From the NCBI GenBank assembly GCA_013396635.1, contig WBMW01005670.1:310001-374000 (forward strand): 64,000 nt of DNA, given 5' to 3'. The position numbers and the translations under genes are program-made. This document shows positions 49,501 to 62,909 of this stretch, piece by piece; position 1 is the stretch's first letter; each line of letters starts with the position of its first letter. The notes below the pieces were generated by a model, which saw only the letters and a program-made list of their open reading frames with translations, did not search any database and was not told the DNA's origin. This DNA is from Penelope pileata (lineage: Eukaryota; Chordata; Aves; Galliformes; Cracidae).

Positions 49501-52500
49501 CCAGGTGTCATTTTGCAGCTACATGCAATTTACCTGTCCTTACAACTTTAACCTTTACTCTTTTGATTGCATGTAGTTCTTACCAAGGGATTTTGTGATG
49601 TGGTCTGTGTAGGCCTGGAGAGATCACTTAACTAGCTTACATGACGAATGTATCCTTTGCCTGCCTTCTTTTCCATTCTGCGATCTTTCTGTGGACTGAC
49701 AATAATTTCTCCAAACTTGTATATCACTTGCAGTTGTTTGCTAGTGATTTGTCTAAACAAATTATAACCTGAGGCAGTGAACCTCCACTTTCGGTCATTC
49801 TTGGCTTTCTATGACTGGTCCCCTAAATCACGAGGGATTGCTCCAGTTTCCCACTCAGATAACATAAGCTTTACAAATAGGTACATGCTTGATTACGTTG
49901 ATAGGCTTTGACTCATAGGCTGATAGAATGCTAGGAGCATGCTAAGCTGGGCAATCCCACAACCCTACAGAAGGCAAAGACAATTTTATCAGCCAGTTGC
50001 CCCCAGGTCCCATGCTCTTTCACCTCAAACATGATGATAATTCACGGAGTCTCAGGCAGTAGATTTCCAAGGGTGCATGTTCCTGAGTATTGAGGAGAAC
50101 TGTTCAAATTTCTAACAAGCAGCAAAATGATTTAAGAAAACAATGTTCAGTTAGCAAGCCCCAGAGAAGTTCCAAATAAATTTTGCTATATCTGTTCACT
50201 TGTATGAATATTGCCTTCAAATTCTTACATGAGTGCTATCTGTTAAAATAAGCTATGATTTTTTGTGTGCATTTGTTATGGGATATCTGATCTGGAAACA
50301 GTGGGGCTGATGAGCCATCTTGGGTTAAGCTGAGATATTGTATGACATTTAGCTTTTGTGATATGATAAAATAATGTGACATGACATGAGCGTATGCCAT
50401 GAACCAAAGGTCAGAATAGATTTAAATGGATACACCTGCTTTCAGCCAGGCCAGTCACTGTCAATTTGTAAAAAGGGCTTCCAGACCAGCACACATTTCT
50501 GACAACAACTGATGGTCATAAAGTAGATGTATTAATTCCCTGGCAGCAAAGCTTACCACCTACTTATCCGTAACACCTTTCTAACTAAGGGAAATTGATT
50601 AAAAACATTTTTCCTCCTCAGAAGCTTTACTTATCTACATGTTTAATTTTGGGCAGCTGCCTGGGCCAGATTCAGAGAGACCACATCTATATTGAAGGGC
50701 TGAATACCCCTCCCTTAACATCCACCACTGACTTGTGCAGAAAATAGAGTACCACAATAAATTAGTATCTTGTGGCCTGAGGGGTCACTTAGGTTGTGCT
50801 TTGCACCCTCAGTGGCACCCTACATCATCCAATCCTGACCTCACACTCATTTAGAGGAATTGCTGAAACTTGCTGTCACTGTCTTCTTGCTTGTGTGCCT
50901 GAATATTCTTTGGCTGAAGACCATTGCCTGGGCAGGAAAAGCAGATGGTATGTGCCCAGATTCAGTTTCAGGGATGCAGAAACTGCAAGACACTTTCACA
51001 TCCCACAACACAGGCAGGGCCAAAGGGACTTACCAAAATGGGACTTACACAGAACACATAAACATCTGAGTCCAAAGGTGTGATCCTGCCTGGCTGCTCA
51101 AATATTGTTAAATTACATCTCAATATTTCACTATAAAGTTTTCCAAATATATTGAATAACATGTTAATAAGGCTTTTCACAGTGTAGTGTGAAAAAAAGT
51201 ACAGTATGGGGTTGGAGGTCTGCAAGCCCAGACCTCTCTTCTGTACCCAGCCAGGACTAGTAGGATCTGCTGTCTGTAGATCATCAATGACAGATGAGGT
51301 GACCTGCTGTTACACACTGTTGGTAAAGGAAATTCTTCTACAATTCCAGTTTCCCTTTCCACCGTTCCATCCTTCTAAAAACTTACGCTGTTTTCCTGAT
51401 GTCTAAAATTATTATTCTGTATTGAAATCAAAGTTAATTTCCTGCGGTCTTTCCCTGTGGCTGCAGAGGTTGGCCGCTTATTTTCTACTTTATAATGCAT
51501 TTTATATATCTTGTTATCACATTGAGATCTTACTGTGGTGAGAGGATTAAAAAAAAAAAGAAACTGGAAAGAAAGGGTATTTCACAGGTGCATCTTGCAA
51601 GAAATTCTCATGATTTGCATTTTTCATCACAGAGCCCAGAATTACCAAGTATATGAACTGCAGCATTTTAAAGCCAGCTCTCTCGATACATTCCCACAGA
51701 AATCAACAGATGCCTTCGTGGATCTGGATGTCAAGCTGTGATTCTTCTCACTTAACTTTAACTGCCTAACACTGAGATGAGCACTTCAAGTTTTTACACT
51801 GGCTGAGAGGCAAACATATTTAGAAAGCAATTCATTTTACCTCCTTAGATACCTGACTTACATATCCAATGCTTTCTGTTCACATCACAATGAGATTTGT
51901 CAGCTGAGTTAAATACTGAACTTTTAAATGTTAGCTGTGAGAAGAAGTTGATCTCAGCCTGAGTAAATTAAAAAATATATTTTGTGGATACATCTCAGTT
52001 ATTAGGAAGCAAAAGGGCAGTATTCTCAGGCCTCTCTCTCTCCAAAATTGCAGTACCACCATATCTTCTAAATTTACCACTTATTTCTGAATTTTTACTT
52101 CTAATTCTGAAATCATCTAAATGTGAAATACAAAGCCAGTGGAACTTCAAAACCAATAAAATAATGTAAAAGCAAGAATAGATGTTTTCATTATGCCAGT
52201 GGATTTCTTTATCTTCTTCATTTTTTTAAATTATCTTGCTTATGAAATTTGGAGCTTCGGATCCTAAAAGATCTAAACACTATCTCATCTTCTATTTTTT
52301 GTCCACTTGTCTGATCCCGGTTTGCAGATGGACATTGTTCTTGATGTAAATTGGGCTACAGCAGTTAGAATAATTTGATTAACTGGAAGTTCTAGGTAGC
52401 AATGTAGTAATTAGGTGAATAAATAAAAATGCCTTTGCACACAAAGTGTTAGTGTATACCCTAAGGAATTTTAACTCGAGATTTTGGGTAAGCCTTAGGT

Positions 52501-55500
52501 GTGGTCTGAATTTAAGCTCCTGTCCTGAAAATGTGATTCTTGTATTCACTGATAATAATTATTCTTTCAGTTCTCTGATTGTTCTTTTGATTCTTTGCAA
52601 AATTAAATCTGTGGCTTCTCTTCTTATTTTTACTTCATCCTGACATAAATGACAAATGTGGTGTGTAGCACGTTTTCAGAGGAGAAAGCTGAATATCATG
52701 GAAAGTGATTCTGAGAATGCTTTAAATAAGAACACCATTCTCAGGATCAAATATTAGAAAGATACGTCAAAATTGGTTTTGTTTTCCTCTCCGTAATCAA
52801 TGCAAACTTAATTGGATTCAGTGTATGCCTTTTTTCCTATTGATTTTTGTGTTATTGTTCCTATTTGACTGCTGGTTTTCTAGCATGTCCCAGGCTTTTT
52901 GGATATTATTTTCTCCATATGCTTTTTTGGCTTATTCCCATTTAGCTGCCTCTGAATTCTTTTTAATAAAAACTAATCACAGACTACAAGTTTCATCTAA
53001 TTTTATAAACACATTTATTTCTGTGAGCCAGCAGAATGATCACACGATTTGTATTATCCTGCTTTCATTAAAAAGACCCTCCAGGGTCAAACAGGGCTAT
53101 GTGGTGAATTCATATGCATGAGTTGTACAGATGAAGGTCACTTCAGCCATCAACACCATCATCAAAGAGCACTTAATGAACAGTTGGGTTATATGAAAAA
53201 GAAATTCTTTGTAAGATGAGGTCTATCTTGACTAAACAGTGTCTTTTTTAAGTACCCAGGACAAGATCCTCGCCAGGAAACCTGAGCGATGCTCAGATTA
53301 CGTGCTCTCTCTTCATCTAGTCGAACATCTGAACCGTGTCTTCCTGTACGGATTGTGCGTGCCCTGAAATACCATGTTAAGACATGCTGCTGCCTGACCA
53401 CTTGCTGCCCACCTGCCGGCTGCCCAGTGCGGGTTCACTCGCTGCCTTGGCCAGTGGTTTAGAGTTTACATTCCAGACACAGGGAGGGCTGGGAATAAGA
53501 GAGGAGGAGGAAACATAGCAAGGATAACCCCCCACTGTGGTTATGCAAACCCTGATTCCTCTGATACCCCAGTGACAGATTCTGGCTACCAGGGTCTGCA
53601 CATTATTAGAATATTATACATAAGCCTAAGTGACAGATAAGCACTTCAGGAAAGTGAGTTAGTCCATCCTATTTCCTTATCAATTCTCTAGATTAACACT
53701 CCCCGCAGCTGCTGTTCCACAAGTAGCTTCCTGATGAGCTCACCCTGTAAGGCTGAGACGTTGTGTCTTTATTTGCTGGAAGGTACCATGGCAAAATTTT
53801 CCTCATGGAGCAAAGAGATATTATTCAAAAAAAATATAAAAAATAAAAATATTGACATATTTGAAATTCAATGCTTTGTTTAAAATAAAAAACAAAACCG
53901 AAAATACTCCAAACCAAACAAACTGAAATTCCACACATCCTTAAGGGGTTTTTCTGTCTTATATACATACTTCCTTATTCATTGTTGTGTTCAATGAGGC
54001 TTATGCCACAGTGCCATGTACAACACTACATCTTGTAGCAGCAAGCATTTCACAAATCTTCTTGATCCTATGTGCTTGGTATAGAAGGAAATGATGTTCT
54101 TTTCACACCTACAAGGAAAGTGTGGCCTTTGGAGGTTAATCTGCACAATGGGTACCTCTGTCAGCGTGTTTCAGAACGCTTCAGAGCCAGGGAGGTTCCT
54201 CTTGCTCTGCTCTGTCCTGTACTGGCAGGGGTGTGTGCGTCAGCTCTGCAGCCCCCGACACTCTGAGGCAGACCTAATATGGTGTGAAACCTGCACATCT
54301 GTTGCTATTTTCAAAACTGCCCTGTGGCAGGCATCTGAATCACTTCAGCAGCAACGTAAAACTCAGCTTTTTGGCTCTGACCTGACTCTGAAAAGAAATC
54401 TGAAGTGAGATCCCAAAGAGAAACTTTATCAGAGTTCAGATCCAATTGCGTAGCTGGGTCCAATTCTCATTCAAGCAGAAAAATAAAGTGTGTATAGTGG
54501 AACAGTCTTACAAGGAACAGAAGCACTGTTTTATCAAATAAATCATGAGTAGGACTCTCAGGATGATTTCATGCTGGCAGTAAATGAAATAACAAAAAGC
54601 TCAATTGATTGCTTTTGGAAAGTGGAAGTTTAGTATTTGTCGACTTTTCTGCTATGCAAAGAAAATGAGTATCTTAAGACAAAACAGAAGTATTTTAGAT
54701 CAACATCCATTGAGACTAACTTTGGCAATTTGTACTAGGTCCTTAGGTCTAGAATGATGAGGGAAGGTCAGAAGGAAAAAAGGATGGGAGGTGGGACTCT
54801 GCAAACATATGGGCACCCACAGTCCCTAGACAGACACCATAGACACCACAGACAGGCAAGAGCCTCTGCAGATTTGGAAAGGAAATCTTCACAGATCACT
54901 GCCCAAGTTATGTACTTACCTCTTTACATTAACTGACCCAGCGAAGAAGGCTGGGGAATTTGTGTACATATAGATACCAGTTTTCAAACACACAAACCCA
55001 ATTAAGCCGACATCATGGACCTTATCTTAAAGCATCCCCAAAACACTGAAGTGCCTATAACCAAAATCTATCAGGTAACTCAAATTGCCCAGTTCACAAT
55101 CACTTGTTCCCCACACTGAATAAATACCATTCATTCCTCTGGAGCAAATCACCTCATCCTCTCTGAAAGAAAACCTTCAGGGGTTAGGTTATGCAGAGCA
55201 CCTCCTCCAACAAGCAGTGTGAGCACAGCTGCGTCTGATTTGGTGCCTTAGACTTTATGTTAGATGAGTGATACAATTTGAATGTATCTGCAGCAAAATC
55301 CCTCCATGAGAGAGAGCTTCTGTCAGACAGTTTGGGAAGCCAAACTGTCCGTCCCACAGAGAACATTACACAAAGTCATCAAAGAATGGGAGCTGCTTGC
55401 AGTCACCGTTCTGCATGAGGGAGGAATGAAAAATGGCAAAGCTTTGCATCCTCCCTCTTCCCTACGATCCTATTGCTAATTTATGGCAAGATGGAATCTT

Positions 55501-55570
55501 CCCTTCAAAGAGTTACTGTGTGGTAACTAACACAGATAACATTGCATGGAGAACAGAAAGGTACCATGTA
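49501..55570. other. Intergenic, no supported gene
   Basis: No recognised gene or repeat family was found. A + strand frame at 50839-51071 with a membrane-helix or signal-like segment is listed as a finding; it has no ATG. A T-rich hydrophobic frame near 52825-53121 is explained by base composition. Confidence 0.5.
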
Positions 55571-56312
55571 TGTAGGTCACTCTGAAAGTAATGCCTCCTA
55601 TTTTTTTCCATGGAAACCACAACAGATACAAAGAGCACAAGAACACTATTTTATACAGCAAATTCTCTGCTACAAAATACTATTTTTCAACAAAGTCACC
55701 ACCATCAGCTCTGCATTTTGACCAGAGACGAACAAGAGCCTGCATGCCACGCTCCTTAAAATCTGCACCAATGGAGGTGACCCACTGTTTCACAGCTGCT
55801 ACGATGGCATAATTGCTAGGAAAATATTGCCCATGCAGTCCATCTTTCATTGGCTTAAACAGATGGAAGTCAGAAGGCATCAAATCCAGACTATATGGCA
55901 GGTGTGGCAGAACAGTCCAGCCAAAATTGGCAATGGCTCCACAGTCTCCCAGCTGGCCTGAGGCCTGGTGTTACTGTATTGCAAGAGAAAGGCTGTCTTC
56001 TTCTCTGGCCTGACTCTGGAGGTCTGAGCCTTCCTCTTAGTCAGCGTCCCAATGTACCAGTCAGTTGATGGTTTGTCCAGGTTCAAGAAAATCCAAAAGG
56101 ATCGTCGCCTTCCTATCCCAAAAGACAGTACGCATCACTTTACCAGCTGAGGGCTGCATCTTGAACTTTTTCTTTGATGGAGGATTCAGATGTCACTACT
56201 CCATGAACTGCCATTTTGGCTCTGGCTTGCTGTGGTGACACCATCTCTTGTCACTGGTAATGATGCGATTCCAGGACACTGTCACCTTCAGCATCCTATT
56301 GAACCAATTTAT
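55571..56312 (-). mobile_element. Mariner transposon remnant, C-terminal half of transposase
   Basis: The left end resembles a mariner terminal repeat (GTCACTCTGAAAGTAATGCC) next to a TA. Reading the minus strand from right to left in position, the pieces match mariner transposase in order: RIITSDKRWCHH (family pattern IVTGDEKW), FLEPGQTIN, YSNTRPQ (family pattern HDNARPH), and YSLDLMPSDFHLFKPMKDGL (family pattern YSPDLAPCDY). The first and third acidic residues remain; the second, in HDN, is replaced by Ser. At least one stop (after GQTIN) and frameshifts are present, and the N-terminal DNA-binding half and right terminal repeat are missing. It is a dead fossil copy. Confidence 0.88.
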
Positions 56313-56998
56313 CTGAATGTATAATGTCTATTTCTGTAAATACAAGATGAAACATAATGAAGCTTATCAGTATTTATAACTACTGGAATGTACCGATCAC
56401 CACTGCAACTGAAGAGGAAACAAAACTTAAGATTTATCCTTTGCCTAATATGTTATTGACTCCTCAGGTCTGTTGCGTTTCTGACAGAAAGAGACAGAAG
56501 CCTGGACTAATGCCCACAATATGATCCAGAGTGGAAATTCCAGTGTTCCTCTTCCTGGGCAAAAAGTGAATCCCTTTTAAAGTGATTGCAAAAGCCCCAA
56601 AGTCAGAAAGATCGAGGAAGGAGTAAATAAAGTAGAACAGCGCAGCCAACTTGCATAGTTTCCATGTCATATTCTCACAGTCTAACATTCTGTTCTCTCC
56701 AAGGAGGAAATAACAATATAATGTACAGCCCTGCCACTACTGCTATTAATATCTTGGAATGCATCCAGAAGCACATGGGTGCAGGAGAATATGCTGTTCC
56801 TAGTAATCACATAAATGTTTAGATGTTTTTCTTTATGAGACTGAGCCTGGATCTCTTTTGTATGCTGCACTGCATAGGTCCTTATTTTCCAGCTCCACAA
56901 AGGCCTGGACCAATCAAGCTTCCTTTTTTAAGTCAAGTTACAGCGTAACAGAAGTACTACAAGTTCCAAAACAATGTGAGAGCTATTTTAGTGCACTG

Positions 56999-57078
56999 AA
57001 AAAAAAAAAAAAAAAAAAAAAAGGAGGGAGGGGATGGGAGAAGAGATGGAAAGTAAAAGAAAAGCAGAAAAGCAAACA
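56999..57078. repeat. Poly(A) run followed by a purine-rich stretch
   Basis: About 24 A residues are followed by GGAGGGAGGGGATGGGAGAA and further A/G-rich sequence. It is simple low-complexity DNA, possibly the remains of a retroposon tail. Confidence 0.8.
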
Positions 57079-60000
57079 GGGATGAAATGAAAATAGTTCT
57101 TCAGAATATTCAGAATATTCATGCATAGTTACCCTATGAAAAGTCTTAATGATTTAAGATTACCTTAACAAGGTAAAGTTTCTTCTCTGCACATAACTAC
57201 ACAGTTCTTCGGTGTCTCTGAAATTTTTGTATACAGAAGTTTCTGTATAGTGAACTTTCCCAGTACAGCCTGGGTAGTGAAGGCCTTCCTGGCTGGTCAG
57301 GAACCTTTGCCCCAGGCAGCACTGCACTTCATTAGGTGCACCTGAGCCTAGAAGGACAAGCAGAAAGGCTCACTCCTTTGTTGTACAGGAGAGCAGTGAC
57401 TTCCAAGTATGGGCTACAGTAAGGAAGCCTGGCTTCCAAGGAAGCTTGGAATTTTCTTCTTTCCCTGAAACCTAACAGAAAAAGTAAAAGGAAGCCAGGG
57501 ACAAAATACCACATCCAGTGAATGCCCAGGTGGTGTCCAGACCACTGACTGGGTACCTGGGCATGCTGCACAGACTCTGAGGTGGCATGTGCCTTTCCCA
57601 ACAATGATCCAGAGCAGCCAGCTTTCCCTGTGTGCAGTTGCCTATAGGAGAATACTTGCTCTACAAGCATTAGTAATGCATCACTGTTCCTGTAAGATGT
57701 ATGGGTCAGACCACTCTTCTTTTAAAGCCATAAGAAGTGGTTGTACATTATCCCACACTACTGTTTATAGAGCTAAGAATGGCCTAGCACATGGGAGATA
57801 CTTTTTCCATCCTTTCTCCTGCTTGAAATGACCCACACCTCTTACTTTCCTGCACAGCACCCTGGATCCAAGCACAGCAGACTGTTACCAGCTTGTGAGG
57901 CTTGCCTGGCCTCCCAGAGCACCCACACAAGTGGTCTGTGTGCTCTCGGCTGCCTGTGAGGAGCTCACGCTGGCCATGCATTGGTTGTGTCATAGATGGG
58001 GCCAGTTATCCTCCAGCAGGGCTGGTTGCCTCACACACAGCTTCACACAGGCACTACTGTGCATGAGGGCAGAATCTGAGGTTGCTAGCCCTCCTGAGGC
58101 CCTGATGAATCTGAGCTCCTCCCAAGAGATAAGGTGTCTGTGTGCCCATACTGGCCCAGTGCCACTACCTGAGCAAGCTATCCTGAAGATTCCTCAGGCA
58201 TATCTGCAGCAGTGTACTTGTGCCATTCAGAACAGCCTCCATTCATACAACTGGATAACCCCAACGGTACAGCGTCTTTTTTCACAAATTGATTGAAGAA
58301 ATGGATGGAAAGGATACAGTAAAAGTTGTTTGGCTTCTCCTCATATTATTCTGGTTATAATAAAATTTCTTAAAACACAAAGACAACTTTCACATTCAGA
58401 CATGAGTTTTCTCTGAGATCTCTAGCTACAAAGATAGTAACCATTTTGACACTTCTGACTAAATTTTTCATAAAACCATTTTCAGTCAGTTTTCAGAAAC
58501 CTGGTATTACAGTTCCATGCAGACTGTCTTAAACATTAATAGGCTGACAAGATCCTCAGAGATGGTTTTGTCTGAAGCAGAGAAGCATATTTGGTGCTGG
58601 TAGGGAATACATAAAAGAGAGGGTACTCCATTCCCAGGAGCAGATAGCAGCAGGCTGAATTAAATCTCTAAAAATTATGCCAGTTGTCAAGGATACTGCT
58701 TGAGATGTCCATTTTGACTTTTGTTTTTGCTTTCTTGATTAGTGTGTGAGTTCATTTTGTTTCTGGTTTAATTTTCCAGTGGTTGGGCTGCTTAGTAAAT
58801 GTGAATCAAATATTCAGTGTATTCAAACGAGATGCAAAGATATGAATAGATCCCTGATCAGCTCGTTGTAATTTCTTAGGGAAAGAAGGACAGGGAGTAA
58901 GCATTGCTTCCAGGACTGTGTAAGTGACCTTTTGGATTTGCCATTCCTGACATCACAATAATTAGGAAGGAATCTGAAAGCAATGCAGCTCAAAGAATTT
59001 GGCCATGAAACTCTCCATACACTTTCCTGGCATGAGTACCAAAAAATGTCTTGCTCCATCTTAGGAAAAAATTGTCCTCCTTAAATAAATTAATCTTCTT
59101 ATTTGTGGTCACTTGAAAGCAGGATGAAAATGTCATGGATTCTCTTACCACTCCATTTCTCTTCATGTGAAGCTAGAAGGTCACCATGGACCTGGCCAGA
59201 CACAAATGCAGGAGGGCAGCACAAGGTCAGCATTCCTGTCAGGGCTTACGCAGATTACACAGAGGTGACAGTCTGTGAAAGAATTATGTAGACTCCTAGT
59301 GCTAGCAGTAACAGATATGTCAAATAAATGTACATAATTGAACCTGAAAAGCGCAGTTTGAAGTATCAAAAAATTTACTTCCATTTAATAAGCATATTTC
59401 AGATCCACAGGGTGAATGCATGCATGATCTGCTATATCATGGGCACACACATAAATGGAAGGAGGAAAACCTAGTCCTGTTCTTAAATATTACTCCATTC
59501 CAACAGCCACCCCTCTGCCATGAGAAAAAGAGAAGGCAGAATATACCAGGTAAAGAGCAGAAGAAACTGAAATGGTGATATCTTCCAAGCTGGCCTGCTG
59601 GGAGTGGGGAGAAAAAAGGCAAAACAAAAGAAAGAAACATTCAAGCACTCTTCACATAAAAACCCAAACTTGTGGCTGTTTTTTACACGCTGCCTTGATT
59701 TGGAGGTTGGTGAAAGAGAGACATAAACAATTAAATGAAAGCAGCAAATGCAGGGGCCTTTTTCAACACACAATTATCCTCAGCAAACACCTTCAAGTGG
59801 CTAGTGCCCTTAGGACCATCTGTTGTTGCTGCTGAAAATCCGTAGGCAATATTTTTGCCGATAAAGCTACAATGCATTCTCAGAGCAAGTCAACAGTTAG
59901 AAAAGAACGTAGACCTGTCATTCTGCTTACCCAGTTTTGAATCCATCAGGCCAGAAGATAAGAAATGTTTATGTTGGTTGCTGTTGCTAGGGCTCTGCAC

Positions 60001-61230
60001 ACAGCAGAGAAAGCTGGACCAAAAAATTTGGAAATTCAGTAAGCCAGAACCCCAGCCAGCATGAACAGAAAGAGAACACTGTGTTGAGTATATGTGGACC
60101 TAAGATGAGCCTCTTCCAGTTCTGTGACTCCAAATAGTGGAAATTGAAACGTGGAAAGAGAAAACAATATGAGTAGTGCTTTTTATAGTGTCCTAGAGGT
60201 CTCGTTAAGAAGAGCAAACCTAATATAAAGCAGCCAGGATCACCACAGATAGGACGTGGAATGAAGATGATCTATTTCTACCATGTATTTTCACTCTGCT
60301 AGAAGTGACTTTCTGTCTACAGAAACATCTTTTTCACAAGAGGAGATAGAGTTATAATGAGCTGCTCATTCATCTTTTCAATGTTACAAATGGGTTGCTG
60401 AGGACTCATCAAATAATGTTTAATGCACATTTGTAGTACAGCCAGCGCTGTCATTGAAACATAGCATAGAGATGCTGGAGCTACATTTAAACTGGCTACT
60501 TGTGGTAGAAATGTTCCAGCCAGAGCGATGCAAGGTTCATCAGGAGCTACCAAAAAGAAGGGTACATACTCAGGCAGTTAACCCACAAAGAGCTCTGAGT
60601 GTTGCAGCTATAAATTTAATAGTACACGTAACAACTACTTACAATACCAAGTATTTCTGTTTTTTTTTTTTTCCAGTTTAAACACACACTATATACACAT
60701 TACTGCCAGATTTTGAAGATCCTAAAACTATCACTACAATGTGCATACACAAATATGATATGAACATAAACATTACAAGTTCTGGTCATTTAAAGGAAAG
60801 AGATAAATTGGATATAAAGGCCTTGTTTCTAACTTTGAACATGGAACTCAAAAAAATGCTTATCTATTAGGCTTTACATGAAATACTCTGAACAATTTGA
60901 AGGAAGCAAAACCTTATGGACTAAAAACAAATTATAAAGAAAGTGTTTATGGCTGTTTTACCTAATTTGGAAGTATCTGGGAGAAGGAGCCTCTTTCAGG
61001 GGTCTTTGTTCTTCTCCAGGCATGAGCTGAGAAAGTTCGCAGGACAAATCGGAGTTTTGCTTATGCCCATGACACTGCATGCGCATATTTTGTTCATGTG
61101 GAAGGGTTGAAGGGTTCAAAGCTAGACAAGGGAATTTCTATTATTTAACAATGACCTACTTAAACCACCCTCTGTGGAAAAAGAAATTGATACAGCTACC
61201 AGAAACTGACCACAATCTTCCATTTACTAA

Positions 61231-61245
61231 CAAAAAAAAAAAAAA
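61231..61245. repeat. Short poly(A) run
   Basis: About 14 consecutive A residues lie in otherwise unremarkable intergenic sequence. Confidence 0.7.
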
Positions 61246-62394
61246 GGGCCTGTTTTGCGGTGACTCCAGCTCTACTTTCTGTAGCTTGGGAGCAGGTTAA
61301 CAGCAACTCCTTGTTAAATGCATCAAAGTTAACAGGTTATCTAAACTAACCCTCACTGACAACTGATAATTCATAGGGCAGACACCATCAGCCAAAAACT
61401 GCTGTGCTGTGCTTGTAGCTAGAGGCAGACAATGGTACTCCATGCCACAGACAAGAAGCATTCATGGTTAGCTGCTTCAGAGTAGATAGTGGTTAGCTAT
61501 GTCATCTTCTGTGGAATGGCAGCAAGGAAATATGCTATGTTTTTATTAACATCTTACAGAAGGAAACAGGCAACGAGTTTAAGATCTGAACTTCGACCAT
61601 AGTAACTGAGCAACTCAATAGAGTTAGGGTGATTTGTGCCAGCTGTGTATTTGATCTTATCTTTGATACTAGTACTAAATGTCCATTTGTTTCACAAAAG
61701 ATGAAAAGAACCTCCAAATGAATAATGGTTGCTGTGCCAGATGAAATACAAGTCAAATAAACATACACACGAAATACAGTTCAGATACCTTCGTTGAAAG
61801 GTAAAGAACAACCTGTGCTTTCTAAATGACCTCAGAGTTCTGGATCTGCATAATAATCTGTAAAAACAGACTAATGCCTCCCTTTGTACATATAGAGGGC
61901 AAAATTAACTACTTTTTACAGCCTCATGGATCCCAATGCTTAGCAAATGAAAACAAATGAAGGGTTGATGCAACAGCGCAACCAGGTTCAGAGCAAAAAG
62001 GAGGAACGAGACAACGTATCTCAGAGCCCCTCATCACTCTATTTGACAATTTATTGGCAGACTGAGAAATCCCAGGCAAACTGTCAGGTTAGCTAAGTCT
62101 GGATTTGATTCTCAGAACCAAAGAGCCTAATGAAAAGGTTTGAAGAGGGAATCACATCTGCGTTTTACTCCAGAAACAAAAATAGTTACGAGTTTTGGAA
62201 TTTGAGCAAAGGAATCCCCACACCTACATCTGAAAAGGTAAATTTGTACACATCTAATCACCCCTTCCTGTGAGTATAATTCACTCACACAAAGAAAACA
62301 GGTACAGCACACACAGAAAACAAGTTTAATAAGATTCTTTGGCAAAACTGAAACAACAAATGGTTGATGATGAAAGGACTTGAGGGTGATGAGC

Positions 62395-62909
62395 TGTGGT
62401 TGAGTGCAGGCTGAAGGCTCCCCTAACCCTTTTTTACCCCCAACATAAGAAAGACATAGAACTGTTGGAGTGGGTCCAGAGAAGGGCCACGAAGATGATG
62501 AAAGGGCTGGAGCACCTCTCCTATGAGGAAAGGCTGAAGGAGCTGGGCTTGCTCAGCCTGGAGAAGAGAAGGCTGCGGGGAGATCTCACTGTGGCCTTCC
62601 ACTGCTCGAAGGGAGCTTATAAGCAGGAGGGAGACCGACTTTTTACACAGTCTGACAGTGACAGGAAAAGGGAGTATAGTTTTAAACTAGAAGAGGGGAA
62701 ATTTAGATTAGATACCAGGAGGAAATTCTTTATTCAGAGGGTGGTGATGCACTGGCACAGGCTGCCCAGAGAAGCTGTGGATGCCCCATCCCTTGAGATG
62801 TTTAAGGCCAGGTTGGATGGGGACCTGGGCAGCCTGACCCAGGGGATGTAACTGGATAAGCTTAAAGGTCCTTTCCAACCCAAACCATTCTGTGATTCTA
62901 TGATTCTAC
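62395..62909 (+). mobile_element. CR1 LINE 3' end with open ORF2 C-terminus
   Basis: The 5'-truncated copy begins within the last part of ORF2. A continuous frame of 151 codons (62396-62851) reads HKKDIELLEWVQRRATKMMK, GLEHLSYEERLKELGLLSLE, KRRLRGDL and further CR1 landmarks such as HWHRLPREAVDAPSLEMFKA, then a stop. The 3' UTR follows with AAAGGTCCTTTCCAACCCAA, and the tail CATTCTGTGATTCTATGATTC ends near 62909. The unbroken frame suggests a younger insertion than the other copies here. It lacks endonuclease and reverse transcriptase, so it cannot move itself. Confidence 0.93.

Larger units (their letters stand above)
56313..62394. other. Intergenic, no supported gene
   Basis: This is AT-rich sequence with a poly(A)/purine run at 56999-57078. 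A moderately GC-richer section at about 57230-58300 carries a 133-codon + strand frame (57895-58296) without recognisable domains. No repeat family was identified. Confidence 0.5.

Noticed and set aside
52825..53121. 98-codon very hydrophobic frame (possible membrane protein)
   Set aside because: The region is T-rich, which yields Phe and Leu codons by composition alone. No signals or homology support it.
57895..58296. 133-codon + strand frame
   Set aside because: It lies in a GC-richer patch where stops are rarer. No domain, splice structure or recognisable motif is present.
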